Made by a program: the position numbers and the translations under genes
Shown: positions 22,230 to 33,689 of the stretch, piece by piece
Position numbering within the stretch: position 1 is the first letter of the stretch
How the letters are laid out: each line of letters begins with the position of its first letter
Notes under the pieces: model-generated
Databases searched by the model: none
What the model was told of the DNA's origin: nothing
The model's input: the letters and a program-made list of their open reading frames with translations, nothing else
Assembly: GCF_024868665.1 (NCBI RefSeq)
Contig: NC_079891.1
Location: 21,237,651 to 21,301,650, forward strand
Source: Triplophysa rosa
Lineage: Eukaryota > Chordata > Actinopteri > Cypriniformes > Nemacheilidae
Direction: 5' to 3'
Length of the DNA: 64,000 nucleotides

Positions 22230-22581
22230 CGCGGCACAGCACCATGGCGTTTTCCATAGGAACCCCATCTGTCGGTTCGACACAACGTCGAGAGAGCGAC
22301 AGAAAGGGAACGTCTTGGTTACGGATGTAACCTCAGTTCCCTGATGGAGGGAACGAGACTTTGTGTCCTTTATGCCACAACGCGTGCCGCCCGCTGCAGC
22401 AGTCGTGAGAGGCTCTCTGGCTCCTCAGCCCAAAGGTGGATGAATGCAGCACGCCATCTACCTTTTATACCTGAATATCCGGGGTTGGAGTCCGGCATGC
22501 AAATTTCATTTGCCAATTTCATTGGCCTTTTCTAAACTAGTCAGAAGCTGAGGGAACTGAGGTTACATCCGTAACCAAGAT
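22230..22581. repeat. DIRS copy 1 internal complementary region and 3' inverted terminal repeat
   Basis: About 22260-22375 contains the joined-termini signature (…GACAGAAAGGGAAC followed at once by GTCTTGGTTACGG), the hallmark of the internal complementary region that templates completion of the ends. 22376-22581 holds the outer repeat with a TATA-like segment (CTTTTATACCTG at 22468) and ends CCAAGAT. It can pair with the left terminus at 17539-17660. Confidence 0.8.
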
Positions 22582-22584
22582 GTT

Positions 22585-25500
22585 TTACGAGACAAATGAG
22601 ATATTATAATAATTAGTCTCTATTTGTGCACATGTAAGTACATACTGTCACCGGACTATACTTTTTTAAATAAATATTTAATCAGTTGAGCCCAGTCGAA
22701 TAAAAAGTTAACATCTAATGTTTTATCAGGCCATTTATTTTATATTCTGATACCCACAGTATGTATTAAACATAGAAAGGCCTGTTAACTGAGAAAATGT
22801 GTTGTTGTCTCTGGTGCTAAAGCAAAGTCCTATGGTCTATTTTACTATTTAAAAAAAACTACTGACAACAAAATGTAACAACTGAAATGAATTTATCATG
22901 AGCAGAAGTACTTACAAAGTTACTAAAAAAGTATAGCCTTTCCATGACATTCACACTAGAACTGATTCTAAATAATCTTTCCTATTAAAACATGATTCAT
23001 TAGAAAAATGCTCTTAATATGCTGATTATTAATGCTATTAATATTATTATCATTAATGCTAAATGTAGATACAAGACGTTATATAATCTGTCACAAACCA
23101 TAGCAAACTGTAATCTGACTGACAGCTAAAAATTATTAATAATTATTTTAATATTTATTAGGCTACTGCTGCATATTTGTGTACTCAAGCGTTAGAGTAA
23201 AAGTGTCCATTCAGGGCATGCGTCTTTTCTGTACATAGACTCGGAGCAGGAGAGCGAATGTTGCCATTTTCACCACCCTGGGAGCATTTAAAAACGCAAA
23301 TATTTTTATCTGCATTTCAGGTGGTTGATGTTACATATTTTCTGACACACACTCTCTGTCCGCTGATTGGAGTGTGATTACCTGTGTACAGTAACTTGAC
23401 CTTCAGGGGGGGTGGGGTGCCCCCTAAGGTAATGGTAGGGAAAACACTGGTGTTGTCAACGTTTACAAGCTCTTTTAATATTTTTATTGGTAAAACATTT
23501 TCAAAACCCACAGACAAACATTAATGATGACAAAAAAATCATGTAAAATGTAGATCTACGGTTTCAGTCCAAAAGCGAAAATATGTGCCTAAAAAACAGA
23601 TGACAGATATCACCAAATTGCCGGAAGTTAAATCTTAATTCCAACCACACTGATTTCTTGCTTTTTGAAGACATTTCACCATTTGTTCAAGTGGAGATGA
23701 AATATATAATATAACGAAAAAGAAGTGATGAAATGTGTTGTAAATGAAAAAAGTCTACTTGAATTTTTTTAATGACCTGTAGGCATAAAAATCATTAAAG
23801 CCATTATAGAGCCTGTAGGTACATCATATCATCTAGGTTATACACCAAGTCCATAGAGAGATAAAGTTGTGTCTTAAAAAGCGCACCCACCAGACTTTAA
23901 TGTCTCCACATTGGAATTAGTTGAAATTTAGTCGTGAAAATCATTTTTGTTTGAAGCTCTTAATTGTGCTTATCAAAAATGGAAATAAATAATTTCAAAA
24001 GCATTTTGTTGCCTTGGAATTATAAGGTTCTATCTAACATTTTTGTCAAAATTGTGTCATTCACATATCCTTATTCTGTGACAATTTATTTACGTAATGT
24101 GATGTTTTTTACGTTGTGTACATTTTGGGACTTTTTTTAGAAAACAAAAAGGTTTTATAAAGTCAAAATGCAAAAACTTTGAAGCTCAATATCTCAAAAC
24201 TTCTTAAAATACAGATAGAGCCTTATAATTCCAAGGCCACAATTTCTGATAGATCCTTGTCATTTATCAAATTATATGAGATTTAGTCAAGGTACCAATG
24301 TATTAAAATGCGTGGTAAAGCTCTTATATTTACACAAAACACAGTTTAATACCCCCCGAAAAAAACAGGGTTAATTGTTTCACATGAAGCAGCAGGGATG
24401 AATAAAATTTTCAGGTTAAACATTAAACATGTATAAACAGTTCTGTTTGTAAACTTGTGCTGTGTTATACAAGGAATTGTGCTGCACTAAATTTGTACTG
24501 AATATGAACATACAGAAGTGAACTGAATGTAAACAATTGTTCTAAAAAGTGAATGTTGGAAAAACTGACAGTTTGTTACTTTTTTCTGTCATTAAAATAG
24601 TTCCAAAAGAAACCATAGCAGAATCATAGCATAATGTAATGAACTCAGACAAGCAGAGTTATACAGCGAAACATTCTAGTGCTGTTATACAAAATAACAC
24701 TCTTGGAGCACAGACTGTCCACATTACACATGAAGTTACAATGGATGTTCTGTAGAACAGAGAGAATTGTCAAATGATCCCTCTCATGATCACTAAAAGA
24801 GAGACATTATTAATAATTGTTCGCATTTTGGATTACATACACTAGCCTCTAAGAACAATCTCCCACAAATTCTCTTTGGTAAACCGACGGCCCACTCTCA
24901 CTGTAACAAACTTTACAGCTCATTTCACTCTGAATACTCAAGTTGACTTAATGAACTCTAGAATTGCACATCTCTGAGGAAAAATTGAGAGAGTGAGGGG
25001 AAGAGAGAGGAAGTAGGGAGAGAAATGAGGAAATTGGTAGAATAATAGGATAATGAGGAACACAGTATGTTCAGCTTGAATACATTAGCATGGTAGATCA
25101 GGCTTGGTGTCTGCTAAAGAAAATGAGCCCAGCTACTAAGGATGTAGCAATATCGAAATCTCGCTGTATGGAAATACCTCGGTATAAAGTCTATGGTACA
25201 GTATTTATTGCAATATTTAAAATGACAAATGATGACTTGGAAACGTGCCACAAGCATCCTCTTTTCTTCATCCTCTAATCATAACTGTTGCTTAGAGGTA
25301 TGAGTCATAGCATGAGATGGCTCAAATGACCTAAAAATCCCTTTTATAAAATAAAATAATTGCACCAGATGGACCTTGCTAAAGGTAACATCTATTTTTT
25401 TTTAACATTCTCTATGTTAGGCCCGGAAGACATATCGTTTCATACAGTCATGTGACCATGATAATATTGAGACAATTTTGCTATTGCAGTAACACATAGC

Positions 25501-25597
25501 CGTGTGAAGAAGAAACCGTAATCTATGTGAGGGTGGAGATAGCACAGGTAATGTTTAATATATATGTAAAAATTCACAAAATCGACTGTAGTGCCTG
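22585..25597. other. AT-rich non-coding stretch
   Basis: No convincing gene. About 23200-23452 looks like the terminal part of a hAT-type element: the complement at 23452 begins CAGTGTTTTCCCTACCATTA and runs into a CACCCC-rich segment. Its other end was not found. 23460-25590 is AT-rich with only short frames lacking motifs; 24960-25030 is purine-rich. Confidence 0.5.
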
Positions 25598-25908
25598 TGT
25601 CATGGTTCTGCCCCATCTTGTCTTGCTTTTCTTGATTTAGTGGCAGACTCATGACAGAACCTCTTGTTTTGTGTGGAGAAAGAGACATGTTATTGTGATC
25701 ATGACATAACATGCGCTCTCTCCGGTCTCGTCTATGGCCCCGCCCCTCTCGTTCTCGCGTTTAGCTTCCTGCCTGTGTCTCATTACCCACACATGCCCAT
25801 TGTTATCTCTCTTGTTAGTTACCTTATTTAATACCCTTGTGTCTGCTGTCCTGTGCTCGTTTGTACCGCTGCCTGCAATTGGGTTCTTTCCCGAACAAAT
25901 CCCTGACA
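25598..25908 (+). mobile_element. Solo LTR, internally deleted
   Basis: Starts TGTCATGGTTCTGCCCC and ends CAAATCCCTGACA, flanked by perfect 5-bp duplications GCCTG (25593-25597 and 25909-25913). The 5' part matches the complement of the LTR at 43750-44289. At 311 bp it lacks much of the R/U5 region. A solo LTR arises by recombination between the two LTRs of one provirus, removing the genes. Confidence 0.9.
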
Positions 25909-25964
25909 GCCTGTGTGGCCAGACATAATGCTTACATGTTTGTATTGAAATAATAATAATAATA

Positions 25965-26665
25965 GGCTATTGTCCTGTCCAGACTGGACTATTGCAATGC
26001 CATTGCAATGCTCTAGTGGCTGGTCTTCCAGCTTGTACAACCAGACCTCTTCAGATGATCCAGAACGCAGCGGCAAGAGTGGTCTTCAACGAGTCGAAGA
26101 GATGTCACTTGTGGCATGTCACTGCTCTCTTCGTTAGGTTGCACTGGCTTCGTTAGGTTGCACTGTAGTCGCTCGTATCCAATTCACATCTCTGTTCTTG
26201 GCCTAAGACCACCACTGGTTCGGCAACCCCATATCTTCACTTGCTAATTCAGACTTATTTAACCGCCCGATCCCTGCGCTCTGCAATCACACAACGTCTT
26301 GTGGTGCCATCCCACAAAGGGAAAAAATCACTCTCACGCACTTTCTCCGGATGTGTTCCACGACTCTGGAATGATCTACCTCTTGCCACAAGATCAGCGG
26401 ATTCTGTCTTTGAGAATCGGCTAAAAACACATCTCTTCCGTCAACATCTGACCCATTAGTACAGTCTTCTACTTATTTTCTACTTTCCTACCCCCCCAAA
26501 ATTTAATAAATTATTCTTTGCTTCATATACTGTGGTAGGATAACTGAGACCAGTTTTACTGCACCTATGCATTGTTGTTCTTTTGTTGCACAAATTGCTT
26601 CTATTGTTGTCCTCTACTTTGTAAGTCGCTGGATAAAAGCATCTGTTAAATGACTAAATGTAAAC
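25965..26665 (+). mobile_element. L2-like LINE, 3' fragment
   Basis: 5'-truncated. In broken frames it encodes the C-terminal part of ORF2: RLDYCNA-like sequence at about 25990 and IQNAAARVV at about 26060. In the clear frame 26241-26459 it encodes FSGCVPRLWNDLPLATRSAD and LKTHLFRQH. The 3' end carries GTCGCTGGATAAAAGCATCT and TAAATGACTAAATGTAA, a tail widespread on fish L2-type elements and their SINE partners. Confidence 0.8.
26241..26459 (+). pseudogene. L2 ORF2 C-terminal fragment
   Basis: 72 codons ending at the natural ORF2 stop. The block PRLWNDLPLATRSADSVFEN followed by RLKTHLFRQ corresponds to APKLWNRLPCTVREADTLCQ and RLKTHLFNL at 39950-40040 of the larger L2 copy. This C-terminal region follows the RT domain and has no catalytic motif. 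The upstream protein is disrupted by indels, including a duplicated CTTCGTTAGGTTGCACTG segment at 26130-26165. Confidence 0.8.
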
Positions 26666-26685
26666 GCAATAATGGTTGTTGTTAT

Positions 26686-27995
26686 TAGTGATGCTTTTGA
26701 AAAAAGCTCACTATTATTATTCGAACATACTTGTTAGTGATGCTTTGAAAAAGCATGCGATAAGGGGGCGAAAAACCACCCGAAAAATCCCATTGACTTA
26801 ACATTGCGCCCAACTTTGAGGGATCGTAGCTCCAAGCGACGATATCGTAGAAACATGAAAATAATACAAGATTTGAAGGGGTTATCAGGCTCTATAGGAA
26901 CATCACTCACAATGGGGTGTAAGTTGCACCCCTGGGGTGTGAGAGCCTCCCAAAATTTCTGTATACTTATAATGTGGCCCATAGACTCCCATTCAAAACC
27001 TAGATACCTATATATTCACTCGTTATTTTTTCGCATTTGACCCATGAATGAATACATCTAATCGAGTGGCCCATTGAGGAATGGTGTGTGATGACTTTTG
27101 GAAGTGATCGGGTGAGACGGGAGCGATGGGGGGCGAATAAAAACCCGAAAAATCCCATTGACTTAACATTGCGCCCAACTTTGACGGGTTGTAGCTCCGA
27201 GTGAGGATATCATAGAAACATGATAATAATACACGATTTGAAGAGGCTATCGGGCTCTGTAAGAACATACATCACAATGGGGTGTAAGTTGCACCCCTGG
27301 GGTGTAAGAGCTACCCAAAATTTCCCATCGACAGGAAGCATGCCCATATAAGGCATGTGTTGAATATCTTCGCAATACAACCACTTAGAGACAAGGGGGT
27401 GGGGTCATTTGACTCAGGCTACCAATCAGTGTCACGTGATCATTATGAAGCTATGAAGCCACGCCCATAGCAACCATTTACAGCAACCTAGCAACCGTTC
27501 CCATAGACTCCCATTATAAAAAGTCCAGGTGGATATCTTTGGAACACAGTGTCCTTGAAACAAGGGGGTGGGCTCATTTTACTCAGGCAACCAATCAGTG
27601 GCCCAGGAAGTTCATTAAGCTACGAAGACATGCGGGTTGGATCATTTCACTCATAGGTTAGAGTATTATCAAGTGCAGATGCCAAGCCACGCCCATAGCA
27701 ACCAAACAGGTTAGCCTACCAACCATTTAGCAACACCTATATCTCTGCATCAGAACATCGTAGAGACACGGGGGTTAGTTTGTTTCACTCATAGGTTGGA
27801 GTATTATCAAGTGCAGATGCCAAGCCATGCCCATAGCAACCAAACACATTAGCCTAGCAACTGTTTAGCAAGACCTTTAACTCTGTATCAGAACATCTTA
27901 GACTCGTGGGGGTTGGTTAGATTCATTAGTACTTAAAGTGTCATCACCCTAGTGCCGAGTTCCGCGGTTTGCCACGAAAGCATCACTCACAGTTT
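26686..27995. repeat. Unclassified interspersed repeat with inverted ends and internal duplications
   Basis: Begins TTAGTGATGCTTTTG (26686, again at 26731) and ends GAAAGCATCACTCAC at 27995, giving matching inverted ends AGTGATGCTTT. Inside, the block CATTGACTTAACATTGCGCC with GTAGCTCC and GGGGTGTAAGTTGCACCCCT occurs twice (about 26790-26945 and 27155-27305). Further blocks also recur: GGGGTGGG..CATTT.ACTCAGG with CCAATCAGTG (27399 and 27566), and TTCACTCATAGGTT..AGTATTATCAAGTGCAGATGCCA (27648 and 27785). There is no coding capacity. The class is unknown to me. Confidence 0.6.
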
Positions 27996-28647
27996 CTTTA
28001 GAAAATGTACTATCTAGTTCTTTATAATTCTTGTTCCGCCACTTTTTCGGCTCGCTACTTATCCTGCAGCTTTTGTCGTAGACCCATGAATGAGGGCTCA
28101 AATCGAGGGCTCAAATCGAGCCTTCAGAAAATGTACTTATCTAGTTGTGTTTATTGTTATATTTTAACTAACATTTTGTGTTAAACATGTTTTTTCAAGA
28201 AGAAAATACATATCAGGACTACTTATTGTTTAATAATGTGACATTTATAATTTACATAAAATTTACTCAGGACCAAATGAAGCTTTTGAAAGATACTTTA
28301 AAAGTAGAAAGTTATGTAATGTATAAGGAAAGTTCATCCAGATGGTTATTATAAAGAACTGATATTTGAAATATTTTATTAGTTATTTGTAACAGATGAA
28401 GTTATTTACCAATAATGATCAAAGAGAGAGAGGAGTGATACATTATACATCTATATGTTTAATGTATTACTCCACTCTCTCTATGACCCACACAGTACCC
28501 AGATGAATGGTGGCTTATCAGTTTTAGCAGTTGTTCACATACCTCTGAATGACACGACTGACCAATCAGAAATAGGTATTCCAGAAAACTGCCATAACTT
28601 TTTTAAACTATAAGAGATACTCAAATACATACTGTATTTAAGGACAC
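27996..28647. other. No gene seen
   Basis: AT-rich; positions 28090-28120 contain a small tandem duplication (GAGGGCTCAAATC). No motif recognised. Confidence 0.45.
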
Positions 28648-28874
28648 TTAAAGGGATAGTTCACCCAAAAATTGACGTTCATGTTGATCAAAGCCTGTAT
28701 ATGACTCCTCCTCCTGTGTAACAGAAAGATATATGTCTTTTTGTCTGTACAATCAATGCCAATGTTGTTTATCAAAATATCTTTTTTTTATGTTCATCAG
28801 AAGAAGGAAACTCATAGAGCTTTAAAATGACTATGGGCACAAGTGAATGATTTTTGGGTGAACTGTTCCTTTAA
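28648..28874. mobile_element. Palindromic MITE (Angel-like)
   Basis: 227 bp starting TTAAAGGGATAGTTCACCC and ending GGGTGAACTGTTCCTTTAA, the inverted terminal pair of the family seen at 57393 and 57881. The interior is more diverged. Non-coding. Confidence 0.85.
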
Positions 28875-29924
28875 TTCATTTAAAACTGTTGGAGTATATT
28901 GTAGCATTGATTTAATTTACATTTAATAGAGAAATGTTGTTATAGCACAAATGCCGTAAGCATTCATTTCTACCTGCCTTTGCTGATTATAAAACAACAG
29001 CATAATTAGACCACAATGGGAGAAAGCCCAGAATCTGAGAAATGCTTTTATTGCACTGAGCTGTTTATTGCATTGCACAATGTTTACTGGGTGTGTTAAG
29101 TAGGCTTGAATAAACACCCATATTTATTTATTTATTGTAATTCAAACTTTAATTGTTGATCTCTGATAAAGTGTAACCTAAACATAAAACCCTAATCTAA
29201 CCCTAAAGTCTATATCTAACCCCAGTTTTGTGCAATTACTCTTGTGAGTGTGTGTGGGCAATATGTTTCATGTCTTCTAAACTAGGGGTAGCACAAAACT
29301 TATTCAGTGTTTGTGATGTCCCTAAGCAGTCTGTATTGTTTGGCGATGAGACGGCCAATTTTCTCAAACAACGATGTTGCCCCGGCCTCATTCTCTGAGA
29401 AAACAGCCGTTTTGATGCATACTGTATTTCTTTATTTGTTTCTCTGGTCTTTTGTGCGTGAATGTATGTTTCAGAGGGAGAAACTGGGCTTTGTTGTGAC
29501 AGTCTTTTTCATTTGCGTCCCACCAGAATCCACAGCCGTCATAGCAGGCTCCTGGGATATTTGTTTTTACCCCTGTTTGTTATGCAGATCATTCAACAGC
29601 CGTGCACTTCTCTCTTACAGCACCTGCGTGCTAAAACAAGCCATTATATTTCTAGCTTGTGCTCTCCATTTTCTTCATTGTTGTTTTTTTATTCTTGCCC
29701 TGTTTTATTCTTTCTTTATTTAAGCTTAAAAATTTTAAAACAGACCGATATTATGTTTAAGTTTAATTAATAGTACCAGATGCAATTTGATACTTAAAAT
29801 GATGAAATTATGCTAAAATGCTGTAGGTCTGGTACAAATGTTACTAGAATGTTATTTGAGTTTGCTGACAGCATTGAATCATGCTGTGATTTACATCTAT
29901 TAAAAATAAATAAGGTCATTGCAG
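28875..29924. other. No gene seen
   Basis: AT-rich sequence. The frame at 29307-29723 (138 codons) is hydrophobic and Phe/Leu/Cys-rich with no recognisable domain, and reads like chance translation of T-rich DNA. Confidence 0.45.
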
Positions 29925-30310
29925 GTGGTAACCGAGCACCAACCTTCCGGTCTCTCTCGTGAAACAAACACGAATTAAACTGCAATTCATTGACTGGCCG
30001 CTAGAGACTGGCTCCAAAACAAAGCAGAATCTCATTAAGCCCCATGTTAAAATGCCCAACTTTATAGCAGAAAAAAACATGTTTACAGCCTGATGCAAAA
30101 AAATATTTTGGTCTAAATAGCTAATTTTGCCCTTCATGACAACTGTGAAGGGGTGAATTTTTTTATAACTCATCCGTTTAAATTATATTAAGCCTTAAAA
30201 TTATGCATAATTAAGGGCGTGGTCACTTGAGTGACAGGTGGTTTAACTAACCAGGCACCTCAGCTCCACCCACATCCTGCCTTTTTGCCCATTTTCGATT
30301 AACTGGGAGT
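29925..30310. repeat. Unclassified fish interspersed repeat
   Basis: Sequence with GACTGGCCGCTAGAGACTGG, CCATGTTAAAATGCCCAACT and AATTAAGGGCGTGGTCACTT blocks resembles a non-coding repeat common in cyprinid genomes. This is from general familiarity only. I could not find terminal repeats and cannot give a class. Confidence 0.4.
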
Positions 30311-31162
30311 GGCGACGGCAGTCTCCGCCCATTTTAGCCTTCAGAATGCGTTACTGTAGTTTGATTACTTTTTTGGTTACGGAGTAATTTAATGCGTTAT
30401 AATTCCTAAAATGGTAATTAGATTATAGTTCCAAGCCCAGGTAACTATACGTTACAGCTGCGTTACATCGTTTTATCATTTAAATTGTAAAAGCGAAATA
30501 GCTTTTTCTAAATCTGTATGCTTGCCTTTCACACCCGCGACGTCATCAAACTGAAACGCGCCTGTGCGGAAAGTACTACCAAAGCCACTCCATGGAAAGC
30601 CTGCCACCTTAAGCTAAAAACTCGTAACGGCCAATGCTATCGCCACGCAGAATGCAGGCAAGGAGACTAGACATCGGATATGATTGGCATGAGGTGCCTC
30701 TCGTGATCGATGTTAGCCTTTATGCTCCAATTGTAAGTATTACAGACCCATGCATCTCCCTATCATAAGACAATCTTTGATACTACCAGCGAAAACAAAC
30801 TCAGCATGGAGAGTGAAACGTATGCATCGCTGCCAGCGGTTTGTTTGTATCCCTGCACTTACACTTCGCTCTAATATTAGTGTATTTTATTATCGTTACT
30901 TATCATTGTCTTTGCTAACTTATCCTGATATCTCAGTAACCCTGTTCTTGTTATTTACTTGAAGATTCTAAACCAAAATTGATAGTTAACTTAACGCCGT
31001 TAGCATAGCAATAGCATGTTAGCTTGCTTTCTGTTTACACTGTGGAATATCATCTCGCCTCTGGTTTGTCTTGTGTGCTAACTGTTTTTTTTTTAAGCGA
31101 GTATACTACGATTCATCAAGCAACCTTGGTAAGTTGAAATTGCACTTCAAACCCGGTGAGTT

Positions 31163-31454
31163 ATGTCTTCTATTCCTATTATTGTTACTTGCGCCTCATG
31201 TCATATGTTTAATTTAGCCTTCTCTGTCGGCATGCAAGGGTTTTATATGCGATAAATGCAGGGAAATAGTTAGGCTGACAGAGAAGATCTTAGAATTAGA
31301 GTCTCGCATCCAATCTTTATCTGAGGATAGTAAGAGTGTAACGACCATAGAAAACGCTTTGGATGCGAGCAACATTAGCGCACACAGCTCGGTTCCGGTT
31401 GAAAATCCCCCGCAGCTGGGAAACTTCGTGACTGTGAGACGGCGCAGTCGCAGG
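31163..31454 (+). pseudogene. L2 ORF1 N-terminal fragment
   Basis: The ATG at 31163 opens a frame encoding VTCASCHMF (C-x2-C). After a one-base insertion near 31240 the frame continues as ICDKCREIVRLTEKILELES, giving a second C-x2-C pair and a leucine-heptad coiled coil, then PPQLGNFVTVRRRSRR. Two Cys pairs plus a coiled coil are typical of L2-type ORF1 RNA-binding proteins. The frame is cut by the insertion beginning at 31455. Confidence 0.7.
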
Positions 31455-32704
31455 CAGGGGCGGATTTAGTGATTTGGGGGCCCTAGGCAAATCCATGTAT
31501 GGGGACCCCAACTATGCACCATTTTACTTTACTGCAACCCTTATTTTTCTTCCTCCTCAAAGCACACAACATTTCAACCCCAGTCAAAGTGACAGGGGAA
31601 AACGTCTTGGTTACGGATGTAACGTCTTGGTTACGGATGTAACCTCGGTTCCCTGATGGAGGGAATGAGATGTTGTGTCGAACTGACAGAATGGGGTTTG
31701 TCTTGAGAACCTATCATCTTCTGAGTATTTAGAAAAGTCCAATGAAAATTGGCGAATGAAATTTGCATGCCGGACTCCTCCCCGGATGTCCGGGTATAAG
31801 AGGGAAGCCGGCGTGCTCATTCATTCACCTTTGGTCTGAGGAGCCTTAAGCATCCTCCCCCGACCGCTGGGTTTGGGCAGCCAGTGTTGTGGCATGAGGG
31901 ACACAACGTCTCGTTCCCTCCATCAGGGAACCGAGGTTACATCTGTAGCCAAGACCTTCCCTTTCTGTCGGTCTCTCGACGTTGTGTCGAACCGACAGAA
32001 TGGGGTTCCTATGTAAGACGCCACAGCACTGAGCCGTGTCACAATCTCTAGCGGAGCGACGTTGACTGGCCTGGGCGAGTCAGACGAAGACGCTAACGCG
32101 AAATTATGACCATCCAGTGGAGAGGAAGGGGGACCCAGAGCTTTACCACAAAGTTGGAAAGCCCCTGCCACCGGCCGTCACGGGCGGAGGCCTAGTTCTC
32201 TAAATGGCGAGAAGCCGCCCGGCACCGTAAGGGCCACTGGGTAAGCATTATTCCCCCCGGGGGAAAAACGCTGCAGAGACCACTACCTACCGTAGGGAGG
32301 AATTAGTGGAGACACCACATGGTCTCACCATCAGGGGAGAACTCATGGGAAAATGTGCGGACTGCAGGAGTTAACCGCAAGGTGGGAGTCCACCTAGGGA
32401 GGTCATGGGTTGCCGAGGTGGGAACCATTCATGAGGATACATCAGACGGAACAGCCCACGGAGGGGGGGTTACCACGTCTGGAGCACTAGGTCCGGATAG
32501 AGCTATGTGGGAGGATAACTCAACTGTTCCCCGGCCTAAGGGGGCAGGGCTGCTCTGCCCAGCCTGCCCCGAGGAAGGTGCTAGTGATGGATAAAATGCC
32601 TGTTCTTTACCCAGTGGTGGAAAGAAGGGAGGCGTAATAGCCGCTGATCCCCCTAAGGAAGGGGGAAGGGCTTTCGCAGGCGTACGCCCTACCGGCTGCC
32701 GGTC

Positions 32705-33660
32705 CTACACCTTGCCAGGATGTGGGCTGACACCGGTTCCGCGCGTAGGTATTAGAACCTCATGGAGTTGTTGGGCATAGCCCAACCCGCAGCTCTGCAG
32801 ATGTCTGCTAGAGAGGTGCCCTGAGCCAGTGCCCATGAGGAGTGACCTCACTCCCAACGGGCAGGGGCGAATTGAGATCGGTATGCCCAAACGAGGGCAT
32901 CCACAATCCAGTGCGCCAGCCTCTGTTTGGAGACAGCCCTCCCTTCTGCTGACCTCCGAACAGACAAAGAGCTGTTCAGAGCATCTGGGCTCTGCGTGCG
33001 GTCCAAGTAGAGGTGCAGTGCGTGTACTGGACACAACACGGAAAGGTTGGGTCTTCCTCCCCAGTGGGGAGCACCTGCAGGTTCACCACCTGGTCTCTCG
33101 GAAGAGTGGTGGGAACTTTGAGCACGTAGCCGGGGCGGGGTCTCAAGATAACGTGAGAATCCCGGCCCCGAGTTCTAGGCAATCTGTGGACATGGAGGGC
33201 TTGCAGATCCCCTACCCTCTTGGAGGTGAGCGCCATCAGGAAAGCCGTCTTTATCAAGACTGAGAAAGAGTGGCAACCCCGAGAGGCTCGAAGGGGGCGG
33301 GGCCTCTTGAGGCCTGCCACCTAGGTCGCAAGAGGATACGGAGCGCGGATAAGGTGGTCACCCTCTCGCGCCCCTTAGGAACCTAATGACCAGGTCGTGC
33401 TGTCCAGCACTTGGGTCATGATGAGCGGCCGTAGCGGCTACATACATTCCCAGTGTGGAGGGGGAGAGGTTACTCCCCAGTCTCTCTTGAGGAAGGGACA
33501 GCTCGTACCGGACCGAGCAACTCCGCGGGTCTTCTCGCAGAGAAGCCAAGACGAGAAGAGGCGCCACCTATGGGCGTATAGCCGCCCAGTGGCCGAAGCC
33601 CTAGCCTGAGTGACGTCCCAACCAGACCGGGGGTGGGTCACTCAGGATCTCCTCTTCCCG
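32705..33660 (-). pseudogene. DIRS copy 2 tyrosine recombinase remnant
   Basis: Pieces in different frames encode ASATGRLYAHRWRLFSSW (N-domain), LTSKRVGDLQAL (first catalytic Arg), HVILRPRPGYVLKVPTTLPR and LFVCSEV-type sequence. The H-x-x-R box is altered in this copy (the region reads like LLMGTGSGHL rather than AHSTRG), and the tyrosine region reads ...LHEVLIPTRG. Multiple frameshifts. Role as in copy 1. Confidence 0.75.
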
Positions 33661-33689
33661 TCCAGACATGGAGACCAGGTTCTGCCTGG

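Larger units (their letters stand above)
17539..22581 (+). mobile_element. DIRS-type retrotransposon copy 1, inverted composite
   Basis: Main body on +: gag (from about 17942), reverse transcriptase/RNase H (about 18990-20520) and tyrosine recombinase (20620-21557). Then follow an internal complementary region (about 22230-22380) in which the two element termini are joined (GAAAGGGAACGTCTTGG), and an inverted terminal repeat ending CCGTAACCAAGAT at 22581. The left end at 17539 (GTCTCTGTTACGACTGTAAC) is not the expected 5' terminus but another copy of the 3'-type terminus, inverted. It is followed by an antisense fragment of the recombinase 3' end (about 17690-17850). AAC/GTT triplets border both ends (17536-17538, 22582-22584). 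All genes carry frame breaks. Confidence 0.85.

Noticed and set aside
7708..23452. Ends CAGTGTTTCCC (7708) and GGAAAACACTG (23452) as one giant hAT transposon
   Set aside because: The subterminal sequences differ, the flanking octamers do not match, and other complete elements lie between. They are separate fragments.
29307..29723. 138-codon hydrophobic frame that could suggest a membrane protein
   Set aside because: Phe/Leu/Ser-rich translation of T-rich DNA, overlapped by another open frame, with no splice context or motif.
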